Origin: CBDUXZ01 sp965371325 [NCBI: uncultured bacterium]
Lineage (GTDB): Bacteria > JAUYMQ01
DNA length: 5,780 nucleotides
Assembly: GCA_965371325.1 (NCBI GenBank)
Contig: CBDUXZ010000148.1
Span: 1 to 5,780, forward strand
Reading direction: 5' to 3'
The first letter of the stretch is position 1, and each line of letters opens with the position of its first letter. A program made the position numbers and the translations under genes. Of this stretch, positions 1 to 5,780 are shown piece after piece. The notes under the pieces are model-generated. The model had not been told where the DNA came from. It did not search any database and was given only the letters and a program-made list of their open reading frames with translations.

Positions 1-2145
1 CACCCCGCGCCCCCTTTGAATCCCGAGGCAAAGCAGCGGCAGCTTTTCACGCTTACGAGACGCATCATCCAGGCACGCAACCGGGAGGAGCCCGGCGTGA
101 TCCTCATCGAGGATCTTCACTGGATAGACGGCGGGAGTGAGGGCTTCCTTGCGAACCTCGCGGAGGCCCTTCCCGGGACACACACGCTTCTTATTCTCAA
201 CTTCCGCCCCGAATACCGGGCGGCCTGGATCCAGAGTTCTTACTACCAGCAGCTTCCCATGCTCCCCCTCGGTCCGGAGGAGATAGCCGAGCTTCTTAAC
301 CATCTCCTCGGGAAGGAAGCTTCGCTCGGTGATCTTGCAAGCCGCATCCAGGCCCGGACGGCGGGCAACCCTTTCTTTGTCGAGGAGGCGGTCCAATCCC
401 TGGTGGAGTCCGGGGCACTGCAGGGCGCCCGCGGGTCTTACAAGCTCACGCGACCTGTCGATGAAATCTCCATTCCGGCGAGCGTTCAGGCCGTTCTCGC
501 CGCGCGTATCGACCGTTTGCCCGAGCGCGAGAAACAGGTGCTCCATACCGCCGCGGTCATCGGCAAGGAGTTCCCCGAAGCGGTTTTGAAACAGGTCGCG
601 AACCTTGCCGACACGGAGCTGGGCGATTCGCTCCGCGCGCTCTCCACGGCGGAGTTCATCTACGAAAGCGCGCTCTATCCGGTGCTCGAGTACGCCTTCA
701 AACACCCCCTCACCCAGGAGGTGGCCTACCGCTCGCAGCTCGCCGACAGGCGGGCGCGCATTCACGAAGACGTCGCGAAAACGATTGCCGGGCTCTATCC
801 CGACAAGCTCGACGAGCAGTCGGCGCTCCTCGCGCACCACTGGGAAAACGCCGGCGATGCCTGGGAGGCCGCACAGTGGCACTACCGGGCCGCCGAATGG
901 GCGGGTCTCCGGGATCCGGGCGAAGCGCGCCGGCACTGGACACGGGTACTGGCGCTCCTCCCGGAAGTGCCGGAGTCACCTGAACGGAACGGGCTGGACC
1001 TCATGGCGCGAATCCAGAGTCTCAATCTCGGGTGGCGCCTCGGGATTTCTCTGGAGGAAGCGAAGAAGATCTTCGAGGAAGGCCTTTCGCTGGCCAGGAA
1101 GGCCGACAACGGCCACGCTCTCTCCAGCCTTCATTTCGTCATGGGGGCCGTCTATAACCTGAACGGAAACACCGCCCCCGCGATCGACCTGATAAGGGAA
1201 GCCGTCAGGCTGGCGGAGGAGGTCGGCGACGAAGGGCTCATGCTCGGCGGGCGTGTCAACATGGCGTTCAGCCTCGCTACTATGGGTCATATCGAGGAGG
1301 CCCTGGGGATACTCAACCGGGTCGTCGAGAACCCACCCGCGGACATCAAGATGGGCGCCGGCGCGAGCGGATTCGCGCCCTACCCCCAGGCGATGTTCGT
1401 GAAGGCTTATATGGACATGACGCAGGGACGCCTCGACGACGCGGAAAACACCCTTCGGAAAACGGTAGAGCTCTGCCGCGAGAATGATGAAATGGAGGTT
1501 CTGGGTTTTGGGTTCGGCACGCTCGTTTACCTGCAGGAGTTCCGGGGGCGGGACGATGAGGCAGTCGACTACGGCCGAAAGGCGGTGGACACCGCCGAGA
1601 AGACCGGAAGCACGTTCTCACGGAACCTCGCCTATTTCGTCCTCGGTCAGGCCTATTATATGATCGGCGAGCTCGAGAAGGCGCGGGAGCCAATGGAGCT
1701 TTCCCTTCGCATGACCCGGGAGAGCAACGTCGGCCTTCTCGGCGAAGGGAGGGCATTGGGGTACCTGGCGGAAGTCTATCTCGGCCTCGGGGAGAGAGCA
1801 CTTGCGCTCGAGAAGGCGCGGGAAGCCATAGATGTCTGCCGGAAGCACTCGACCAAGCTCTACGAGATACGCGTTCTCCTGACGCTGCTCCGGGTACTTC
1901 TGCGTACCGAGGGGGCCAGGGCCGAATCCGAAATTCGCGAGACCCTTCAAACCGCTTACAAGTACTCCTCCCGCCTGCAGGCCCGGGGATGGGAACCCTT
2001 CTTCCACGAGGCGGAAGCCGAGCTCTGCGCGCTGCTCGGGGACGAGGCTGGAAGAGAGCGGGCGCTTCAGGAGGCGAAGCGGCTTTTCACAGAGAACAAC
2101 GCAACCGGACACGTCGCGCGGTTGGAAAAGGAGCCCGGACATTGA
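1..2145 (+). CDS. C-terminal part of a cyclase/ATPase/TPR signalling protein (5' end outside window)
   Basis: The frame is open from base 1 and ends at TGA 2143-2145, giving 714 visible residues; the true start lies upstream. The visible part begins inside a STAND/AAA-type ATPase domain. A Walker B-like VILIEDLHW lies at 97-123 with acidic residues at 109-114. It is followed by NFRPEY (199-216), AGNPFF (361-378), VIGKEF (556-573) and FKHPLTQEVAY (697-729), all in the same order as in the downstream paralogue. From about 830 to the end the protein is helical and TPR-like, with clear repeats near 1114-1220, 1621-1720 and 1753-1850. It closes with a LLGDEAGR segment near 2026-2055 that gene 2 also has near its C-terminus. 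By alignment with gene 2 about 450 N-terminal residues are missing; zinc ribbons and a cyclase domain are expected there but not seen. No signal peptide or membrane segment is visible in this part, so a cytoplasmic location is likely. The family assignment is firm; the biological role is unknown. Confidence 0.94.
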   Translation, partial: HPAPPLNPEAKQRQLFTLTRRIIQARNREEPGVILIEDLHWIDGGSEGFLANLAEALPGTHTLLILNFRPEYRAAWIQSSYYQQLPMLPLGPEEIAELLNHLLGKEASLGDLASRIQARTAGNPFFVEEAVQSLVESGALQGARGSYKLTRPVDEISIPASVQAVLAARIDRLPEREKQVLHTAAVIGKEFPEAVLKQVANLADTELGDSLRALSTAEFIYESALYPVLEYAFKHPLTQEVAYRSQLADRRARIHEDVAKTIAGLYPDKLDEQSALLAHHWENAGDAWEAAQWHYRAAEWAGLRDPGEARRHWTRVLALLPEVPESPERNGLDLMARIQSLNLGWRLGISLEEAKKIFEEGLSLARKADNGHALSSLHFVMGAVYNLNGNTAPAIDLIREAVRLAEEVGDEGLMLGGRVNMAFSLATMGHIEEALGILNRVVENPPADIKMGAGASGFAPYPQAMFVKAYMDMTQGRLDDAENTLRKTVELCRENDEMEVLGFGFGTLVYLQEFRGRDDEAVDYGRKAVDTAEKTGSTFSRNLAYFVLGQAYYMIGELEKAREPMELSLRMTRESNVGLLGEGRALGYLAEVYLGLGERALALEKAREAIDVCRKHSTKLYEIRVLLTLLRVLLRTEGARAESEIRETLQTAYKYSSRLQARGWEPFFHEAEAELCALLGDEAGRERALQEAKRLFTENNATGHVARLEKEPGH
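2126..2133 (+). promoter_or_regulatory. Shine-Dalgarno site of the second gene, deciding a TTG start
   Basis: AAAAGGAG lies within the last codons of gene 1, with 8 bases between its final G and the TTG at 2142-2144. It is the best ribosome-binding site near the junction and supports TTG rather than the upstream in-frame ATG at 1989. The TTG overlaps the gene 1 stop (TTGA, 2142-2145), an arrangement typical of translational coupling. Confidence 0.85.
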
Positions 2146-5100
2146 ACTGTCGTGCATGCAGCCACGAGAACCGGGACGGGGCGAAATTCTGCACGGGCTG
2201 CGGCGAAGTGATGGCCCGGGCCTGCGGAAACTGCGGCACGGAGCTTCCGGAGGGCGGGCGCTTTTGCGACGCCTGCGGGGCGCCGGCGGGAAGCAATGTC
2301 GCTCGGGAGGGCGAGCCTCAGCGGGACGGTGGCCATCGCCGGGAGGGCGAACCTCCTGGTGAGCCGCGGGGCACCGAAAGACACGGCTCAGCCCGAGGTC
2401 CCGCGCGTAGCGCGGGCCGAGAAAATTATGAAATGCCGTCGCCCTCCCAGGATCGTCTTCCCCGCGACTACACACCCAAACATCTCGCTGACAAGATTCT
2501 CCCCTCAAAGAGCGCCCTCGTGGGCGAGCGCAAGCAGGTCACCGTTCTTTTCGCCGACGTGAAGGGCTCGATGGAGCTGGCGGAGCAGATCGACCCCGAG
2601 GCCTGGCATAGGATTCTCGATCGCTTCTTTGGAATTCTCGCCGACGGTGTGCACCGCTTCGAGGGGACCGTCAACCAGTACACGGGCGACGGCATCATGG
2701 CGCTCTTCGGCGCGCCCATCTCCCACGAGGATCATGCCCAGCGGGCCTGCTACGCCGCACTCGAGCTCCGCTCGGCGCTGCGCGACTACGCCGATGAGCT
2801 GCGGCGGAGCCACGGCGTCAGCTTTTCGACGCGCGTCGGCATCAACTCGGGCGAAGTCATCGTCGGAAAGATCGGCGACGACCTCCGCATGGATTACACC
2901 GCCCAAGGACACACCGTCGGCCTCGCCCAACGCATGGAGAGCCTCGCCGAGCCCGGATCGGTTTTCCTGACGCGGCACACCGCCAACCTGGTGGAAGGGT
3001 ATTTCGCGCTCAGATCGCTCGGCAGCTTCGATCTGAAGGGATCCCGGAAACCCCTCGAAGTCTTCGAGCTCGAGGGGGTGGGGTCTATCCGGACCCGGCT
3101 CGACCGGTCTCGCGCGCGGGGCTTCTCGCGCTTCATCGGCCGCGCACAGGAGCTCGAAACGCTCGAAGGCGCCCTGGAACAGGCCAGGGAGGGGCGCGGA
3201 CGGGCCGTCGGCGTCGTGGCCGAAGCCGGCGTGGGGAAGAGCCGCCTCTGTCTCGAGTTCGTCGAGAGTTGCCGCAAGAGCGGCGTCTCGGTCTACGAGG
3301 CGCACTGCCCGGCCCACGGCAAGTCGGTCCACCTCCTCCCGATCATGGAGCTCATGCGCGGCTACTTCGGCATCACCGGGGCCGATCGGGACCAGGATGC
3401 GCGCGAGAAGATCGCGGGGCGTCTTCTTCTCCTCGATCGGGAGTTCGAGAGTTCGCTCCCCCTTGTCTGGGAATTCCTGGGTGTGCCCGATCCCGAACGG
3501 CCGGCCGAAGATCTCGACGCCGAGATCCGCCAGCGCCGGCTCTTCGCCTTCGTTCGCCAGCTTGTCACCACGAGATCCGCACGGGAGCCCGCTGTCCTGC
3601 TGATAGACGACCTTCACTGGGTCGATCCGGGGAGCGACGCCTTCATTGCGCAGCTCGTCGACGTCGTCGAATCGACGCGAACCCTGCTCCTTCTGAATTT
3701 CCGCCCCGAGTACCGGGCCGAGTGGATGCAGCGCTCTTACTATCAGCAACTTCCGCTCGCGACCTTGAGCCCCGATGACATCCAGGCGCTGGCCGCCGAT
3801 CTGCTCGGCCCCGACCCGAGCGTATCGAAGCTGCCGGAGAGAATCGCGGCGCGAACCGGCGGTAATCCTTTCTATACGGAGGAAGTCGTTCAGTCGCTCG
3901 CGGAATCGGGGCAGCTCGAGGGGGAGCGGGGGAGCTACCGGCTCGTGACGCCCATCGATGCGATCGAAGTTCCCGAAACCGTCCAATCAATTCTGGCGGC
4001 GCGCATCGATCGCCTTGCCGAGCGCGAGAAGCGGGTGCTCCAGACGGCCTCTGTCATCGGTAAGGAATTTCCCGAGTCGATCCTGCGGGAGGTGGCCGAC
4101 CTTCCGGACCAGGAGCTGCACCCGGCGCTGTCGGCACTGCGCTCGGCGGAGTTCCTTTACGAGCAAGCGCTCTATCCGGAACCGGAGTACTCCTTCAAGC
4201 ATCCGCTGACCCATGAGGTGGCCTACAAGTCGCAACTTGCCGAGCGACGTCGGGCCGTGCACGCAGCGGTAGCACGGGCGATAGAGGAGAGGGATCCGGA
4301 GCGCGCGAAGGAGTATGCCGCCCTGCTTGCCTACCACTGGGACGCGGCGGACGAAGTCGAGCCTGCGGCTCTTTGGCACCGAAGGGCGGCTCTGGCCGTC
4401 GGCGCGATGAACGCGGACGAGTGTGTCCGTCACTGGCAGCGCGTGCGCGCGCTGGCCGACCGCCTGCCGCCAAGCGGCGCGCAGCGGGCCATGCGCTCGG
4501 AGGCGCGATCCCAGCTCGTGATGCTCGCGTCGCGAAGCAACTTTTCGCCCGAACTTGACGAACTTAATCGCCTTTTCGAGGAAGCCTGCGAGCTTGGCGC
4601 GCAAAGCGACGACCCGACCGCGGTGACACTCGCCCACATCCGCTACGCCAGCTCGCTCCTCTACCTGGGCCGGGAGAAGGAAGGCGCCGTCTGGGCAGAC
4701 AGGGCCGTCGCCGAGGCGGATCGCGCGGAACATCGCGAGTTGCGTGTCGCCGCACGCTACTCACCCTTGATTCGCGAATATTTTGCTGGCGATTTTGAGC
4801 GAAGCATCGAGACAAGTGGTGAAGGACTGCGGTTGTGCGATGGTGACCCGGGCGTCGCGTCCGACCTTCTTCCCGTTGCTCCCTACCTCTTCTTCGTGGG
4901 AATGCGCACAGCGGTTTTTGCTTACCTCGGCCGGCTCGCCGATGCGCAGGCTGAATCGGAGCGCCTGCAGGAGGAGAAGGTGCGTGCACACGATTACAGC
5001 TTCCAGATCACCCGCTGCTTCCGGGTCCAGCTTCACTGGCTTACGGGCGAGTTCCGGTCGGGAATAGCGCAGGCGCGTGAGTCGATCGAAGCGCTCGGAG

Positions 5101-5645
5101 ACGACATGAACCTTGCGGCGGGGGCTTTCACCCACCACCAGCTGGGTGTCGCCCTTGCGCTGGTACAGGAATGGGAAGAAGCCAGGGCCGCGCTCGAGCG
5201 TTCTCTTGAGATCTCCCGGCAGGGGAACGTTTTCCTCATGCTGCGGCCCGAGACCCTGACCTGGCTCGGACGCGTCGAAGCCGAGCTCGGAGAAACGGAT
5301 CGGGGGCGCGAATACCTTGAAGAGGCACTTCGCGGCGCGGAGCGCATGGGCTCGCGCATGCCGCTCGCTCTCCTCCACTTCGGCCGCGCCCGCATTCTCT
5401 GGAAAGAGCGGGGTGTCGACGCACACAAGGAGATTGAGGAAGAGCTCGCAACGGCGGATCGTTGCGCCAGGGAGCTGGGCATCCGGTTGTACGATCCCTT
5501 CGTTGGTCTGGAGCGCGCCGCCCTCCGCGGAGCGATGGGCGATGAAGCAGGCCGGCGCGCACAGCTCGAGGAGGTCCAACGGATGTTCATTGCGCTGGGC
5601 TCGGAGCGCAACGCCGAGCGCGTGGCGCGGGAGTTGTCGGCATGA
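2142..5645 (+). CDS. Double zinc ribbon / class III nucleotide cyclase / STAND-type ATPase / TPR protein
   Basis: Complete gene, 1167 residues from TTG 2142. Two zinc ribbons use Cys 3, 6, 17, 20 and 28, 31, 42, 45. A charged Gly/Glu/Arg/Pro linker (about 47-110) follows, then a class III cyclase domain (about 128-310). In the cyclase, FADVKGS carries metal ligand Asp139 and YTGDGIMALFG carries metal ligand Asp183; Thr253 sits at a substrate-specifying position and Arg264 is the transition-state arginine. Gln179 and Gly260 replace the canonical Lys and Asn. The ATPase starts at FIGR (331-334), with Walker A AEAGVGKS (360-367), Walker B LLIDDLHW (486-493), RTGGNPF (571-577) and FKHPLTHEVAY (685-695). 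The rest (about 700-1167) is helical with TPR-like repeats, best seen at about 994-1030 and 1036-1075. The protein probably makes or binds a cyclic nucleotide under control of an NTP-driven switch and a repeat sensor, and is cytoplasmic (no signal peptide or membrane segment). ATG 1989 was rejected as start because it lies 153 bases inside gene 1. The ATPase assignment is firm; cyclase activity is uncertain. Confidence 0.95.
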   Translation: MNCRACSHENRDGAKFCTGCGEVMARACGNCGTELPEGGRFCDACGAPAGSNVAREGEPQRDGGHRREGEPPGEPRGTERHGSARGPARSAGRENYEMPSPSQDRLPRDYTPKHLADKILPSKSALVGERKQVTVLFADVKGSMELAEQIDPEAWHRILDRFFGILADGVHRFEGTVNQYTGDGIMALFGAPISHEDHAQRACYAALELRSALRDYADELRRSHGVSFSTRVGINSGEVIVGKIGDDLRMDYTAQGHTVGLAQRMESLAEPGSVFLTRHTANLVEGYFALRSLGSFDLKGSRKPLEVFELEGVGSIRTRLDRSRARGFSRFIGRAQELETLEGALEQAREGRGRAVGVVAEAGVGKSRLCLEFVESCRKSGVSVYEAHCPAHGKSVHLLPIMELMRGYFGITGADRDQDAREKIAGRLLLLDREFESSLPLVWEFLGVPDPERPAEDLDAEIRQRRLFAFVRQLVTTRSAREPAVLLIDDLHWVDPGSDAFIAQLVDVVESTRTLLLLNFRPEYRAEWMQRSYYQQLPLATLSPDDIQALAADLLGPDPSVSKLPERIAARTGGNPFYTEEVVQSLAESGQLEGERGSYRLVTPIDAIEVPETVQSILAARIDRLAEREKRVLQTASVIGKEFPESILREVADLPDQELHPALSALRSAEFLYEQALYPEPEYSFKHPLTHEVAYKSQLAERRRAVHAAVARAIEERDPERAKEYAALLAYHWDAADEVEPAALWHRRAALAVGAMNADECVRHWQRVRALADRLPPSGAQRAMRSEARSQLVMLASRSNFSPELDELNRLFEEACELGAQSDDPTAVTLAHIRYASSLLYLGREKEGAVWADRAVAEADRAEHRELRVAARYSPLIREYFAGDFERSIETSGEGLRLCDGDPGVASDLLPVAPYLFFVGMRTAVFAYLGRLADAQAESERLQEEKVRAHDYSFQITRCFRVQLHWLTGEFRSGIAQARESIEALGDDMNLAAGAFTHHQLGVALALVQEWEEARAALERSLEISRQGNVFLMLRPETLTWLGRVEAELGETDRGREYLEEALRGAERMGSRMPLALLHFGRARILWKERGVDAHKEIEEELATADRCARELGIRLYDPFVGLERAALRGAMGDEAGRRAQLEEVQRMFIALGSERNAERVARELSA
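2304..2355 (+). repeat. Two in-frame direct repeats in the linker of the second gene
   Basis: CGGGAGGGCGAGCCTC (2304-2319) recurs as CGGGAGGGCGAACCTC (2340-2355), matching at 15 of 16 bases. The period is 36 bases, so both copies are read in the same frame as REGEP (residues 55-59 and 67-71). The sequence between the copies is not itself repeated. The repeats lie just after the second zinc ribbon. Confidence 0.75.
2351..2399. repeat. Imperfect inverted repeat inside the linker coding sequence
   Basis: The arms 2351-2366 and 2384-2399 can pair at 13 of 16 positions without gaps. The core is a perfect 7-base stem, TGAGCCG (2360-2366) with CGGCTCA (2384-2390), around a 17-base loop. The left arm overlaps the end of the second direct repeat by five bases. 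The structure is coding, so it probably reflects a palindromic repeat element that was inserted and is now translated (inference). Confidence 0.65.
2400..2416. repeat. Perfect short hairpin next to the inverted repeat
   Basis: CCCGCGC (2400-2406) and GCGCGGG (2410-2416) form a perfect 7-base-pair stem with a GTA loop, starting at the base after the preceding inverted repeat ends. No T-tract follows and translation continues through it, so it is not a rho-independent terminator. Together with the preceding repeat it resembles the paired-hairpin form of REP-like elements. Confidence 0.6.
5629..5633 (+). promoter_or_regulatory. Shine-Dalgarno site of the third gene
   Basis: GGGAG lies inside the last codons of gene 2, with 8 bases before ATG 5642-5644, the same spacing as at the gene 1/gene 2 junction. 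The start overlaps the gene 2 stop as ATGA (5642-5645), again pointing to coupled translation. Confidence 0.65.
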
Positions 5646-5780
5646 ACTGCGCTGGCTGCGGACACGAGAACCCCGAAAAGGCCCGCTTCTGCAACGGGTG
5701 CGGCGAGATGCTGGCGGCAAGCTGCGGATCATGCGGGAAGGAGAACCCGCCCGGCGCCAGTTTCTGCAACCAGTGCGGCA
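5642..5780 (+). CDS. N-terminal zinc ribbons of a third paralogue (3' end outside window)
   Basis: The frame is open from ATG 5642 to the window edge, giving 46 codons. Eight cysteines in four CxxC pairs (residues 3, 6, 17, 20, 28, 31, 42, 45) have exactly the spacing found in gene 2. 26 of the 46 residues are identical to gene 2 with no gaps, including HEN at 8-10 and CGE at 20-22. This predicts another double-zinc-ribbon cyclase/ATPase/TPR protein, but only the zinc ribbons are seen; the downstream domains are inferred from the paralogue. The ribbons probably serve a structural or protein/nucleic-acid contact role at the N-terminus. The alternative is a different zinc-ribbon-headed protein, which cannot be excluded from this fragment. 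Confidence 0.88.
   Translation, partial: MNCAGCGHENPEKARFCNGCGEMLAASCGSCGKENPPGASFCNQCG

Noticed and set aside
16-18. TTG as the start of gene 1
   Set aside because: The frame is open to base 1 and the protein would begin in the middle of an ATPase domain; the gene simply enters from upstream.
1989-2141. In-frame ATG-initiated extension of the second gene
   Set aside because: It lies wholly within gene 1 coding sequence in another frame, is arginine-rich, has no counterpart in gene 3, and TTG 2142 has a good SD and the family N-terminus.
2211-2213. Internal ATG (residue 24) as start of the second gene
   Set aside because: It would delete the first zinc ribbon, which is intact and matches gene 3.
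2400-2430. Possible rho-independent terminator (hairpin at 2400-2416)
   Set aside because: No T-run follows the stem on the + strand and the reading frame continues into the cyclase domain.
1618-2508. Minus-strand open frame across the gene 1/gene 2 junction
   Set aside because: Antisense shadow with low-complexity Arg/Pro/Ser-rich stretches; it conflicts with zinc ribbon coding on the + strand.
2505-3986. Long minus-strand open frame opposite gene 2
   Set aside because: Antisense shadow of a GC-rich coding gene; no recognisable domain, while the + strand carries clear cyclase and ATPase motifs.
4761-5732. Minus-strand open frame opposite the gene 2 TPR region and gene 3 start
   Set aside because: It crosses the gene 2/gene 3 junction in antisense, has no recognisable motifs, and is explained by codon bias.
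1-5780. Very recent duplication or gene conversion among the paralogues
   Set aside because: The ATPase-coding regions differ at many third positions and by amino acid changes throughout, with no long identical DNA blocks seen; the duplication looks old.

Overview
The window is a compact, GC-rich stretch (roughly 60-65% GC by eye) of an unidentified bacterium. It is almost wholly coding on the + strand, with three consecutive members of one gene family in tandem. Each full member appears to have the order double zinc ribbon, class III adenylate/guanylate cyclase domain, AAA/STAND-type ATPase, then a long helical TPR-like region. Proteins of this kind (cyclase domain joined to a 'predicted ATPase' and TPRs) are frequent in alpha- and deltaproteobacteria, actinobacteria and many uncultured high-GC lineages, so the family does not fix the taxon.

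Layout: (1) 1-2145 is the C-terminal part of the first paralogue, entering the window inside its ATPase domain just before Walker B. (2) 2142-5645 is a complete second paralogue of 1167 residues, starting at a TTG codon that overlaps the stop of gene 1. (3) 5642-5780 is the start of a third paralogue, with both zinc ribbons visible before the window ends. Both junctions are 4-base NTGA overlaps with a Shine-Dalgarno sequence placed 8 bases upstream, so the three genes look like one translationally coupled operon. There is no intergenic space, and I see no promoter, terminator, RNA gene, IS element or CRISPR array.

How they may work together: the effector-like N-terminus (zinc ribbons plus cyclase), central NTP switch and C-terminal repeat sensor follow the general plan of STAND signalling proteins. 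Genes 1 and 2 are clearly alike in the ATPase but strongly diverged in the TPR part. This suggests old duplicates that sense different inputs through a shared switch (inference).

Two details stand out in gene 2. The cyclase keeps both metal-binding aspartates and the transition-state arginine, but has Gln and Gly at two other canonical catalytic positions, so cyclase activity cannot be assumed. The linker between zinc ribbon and cyclase is encoded by a repeat-rich, palindromic stretch (2304-2416) that looks like an in-frame insertion of a REP-like element.
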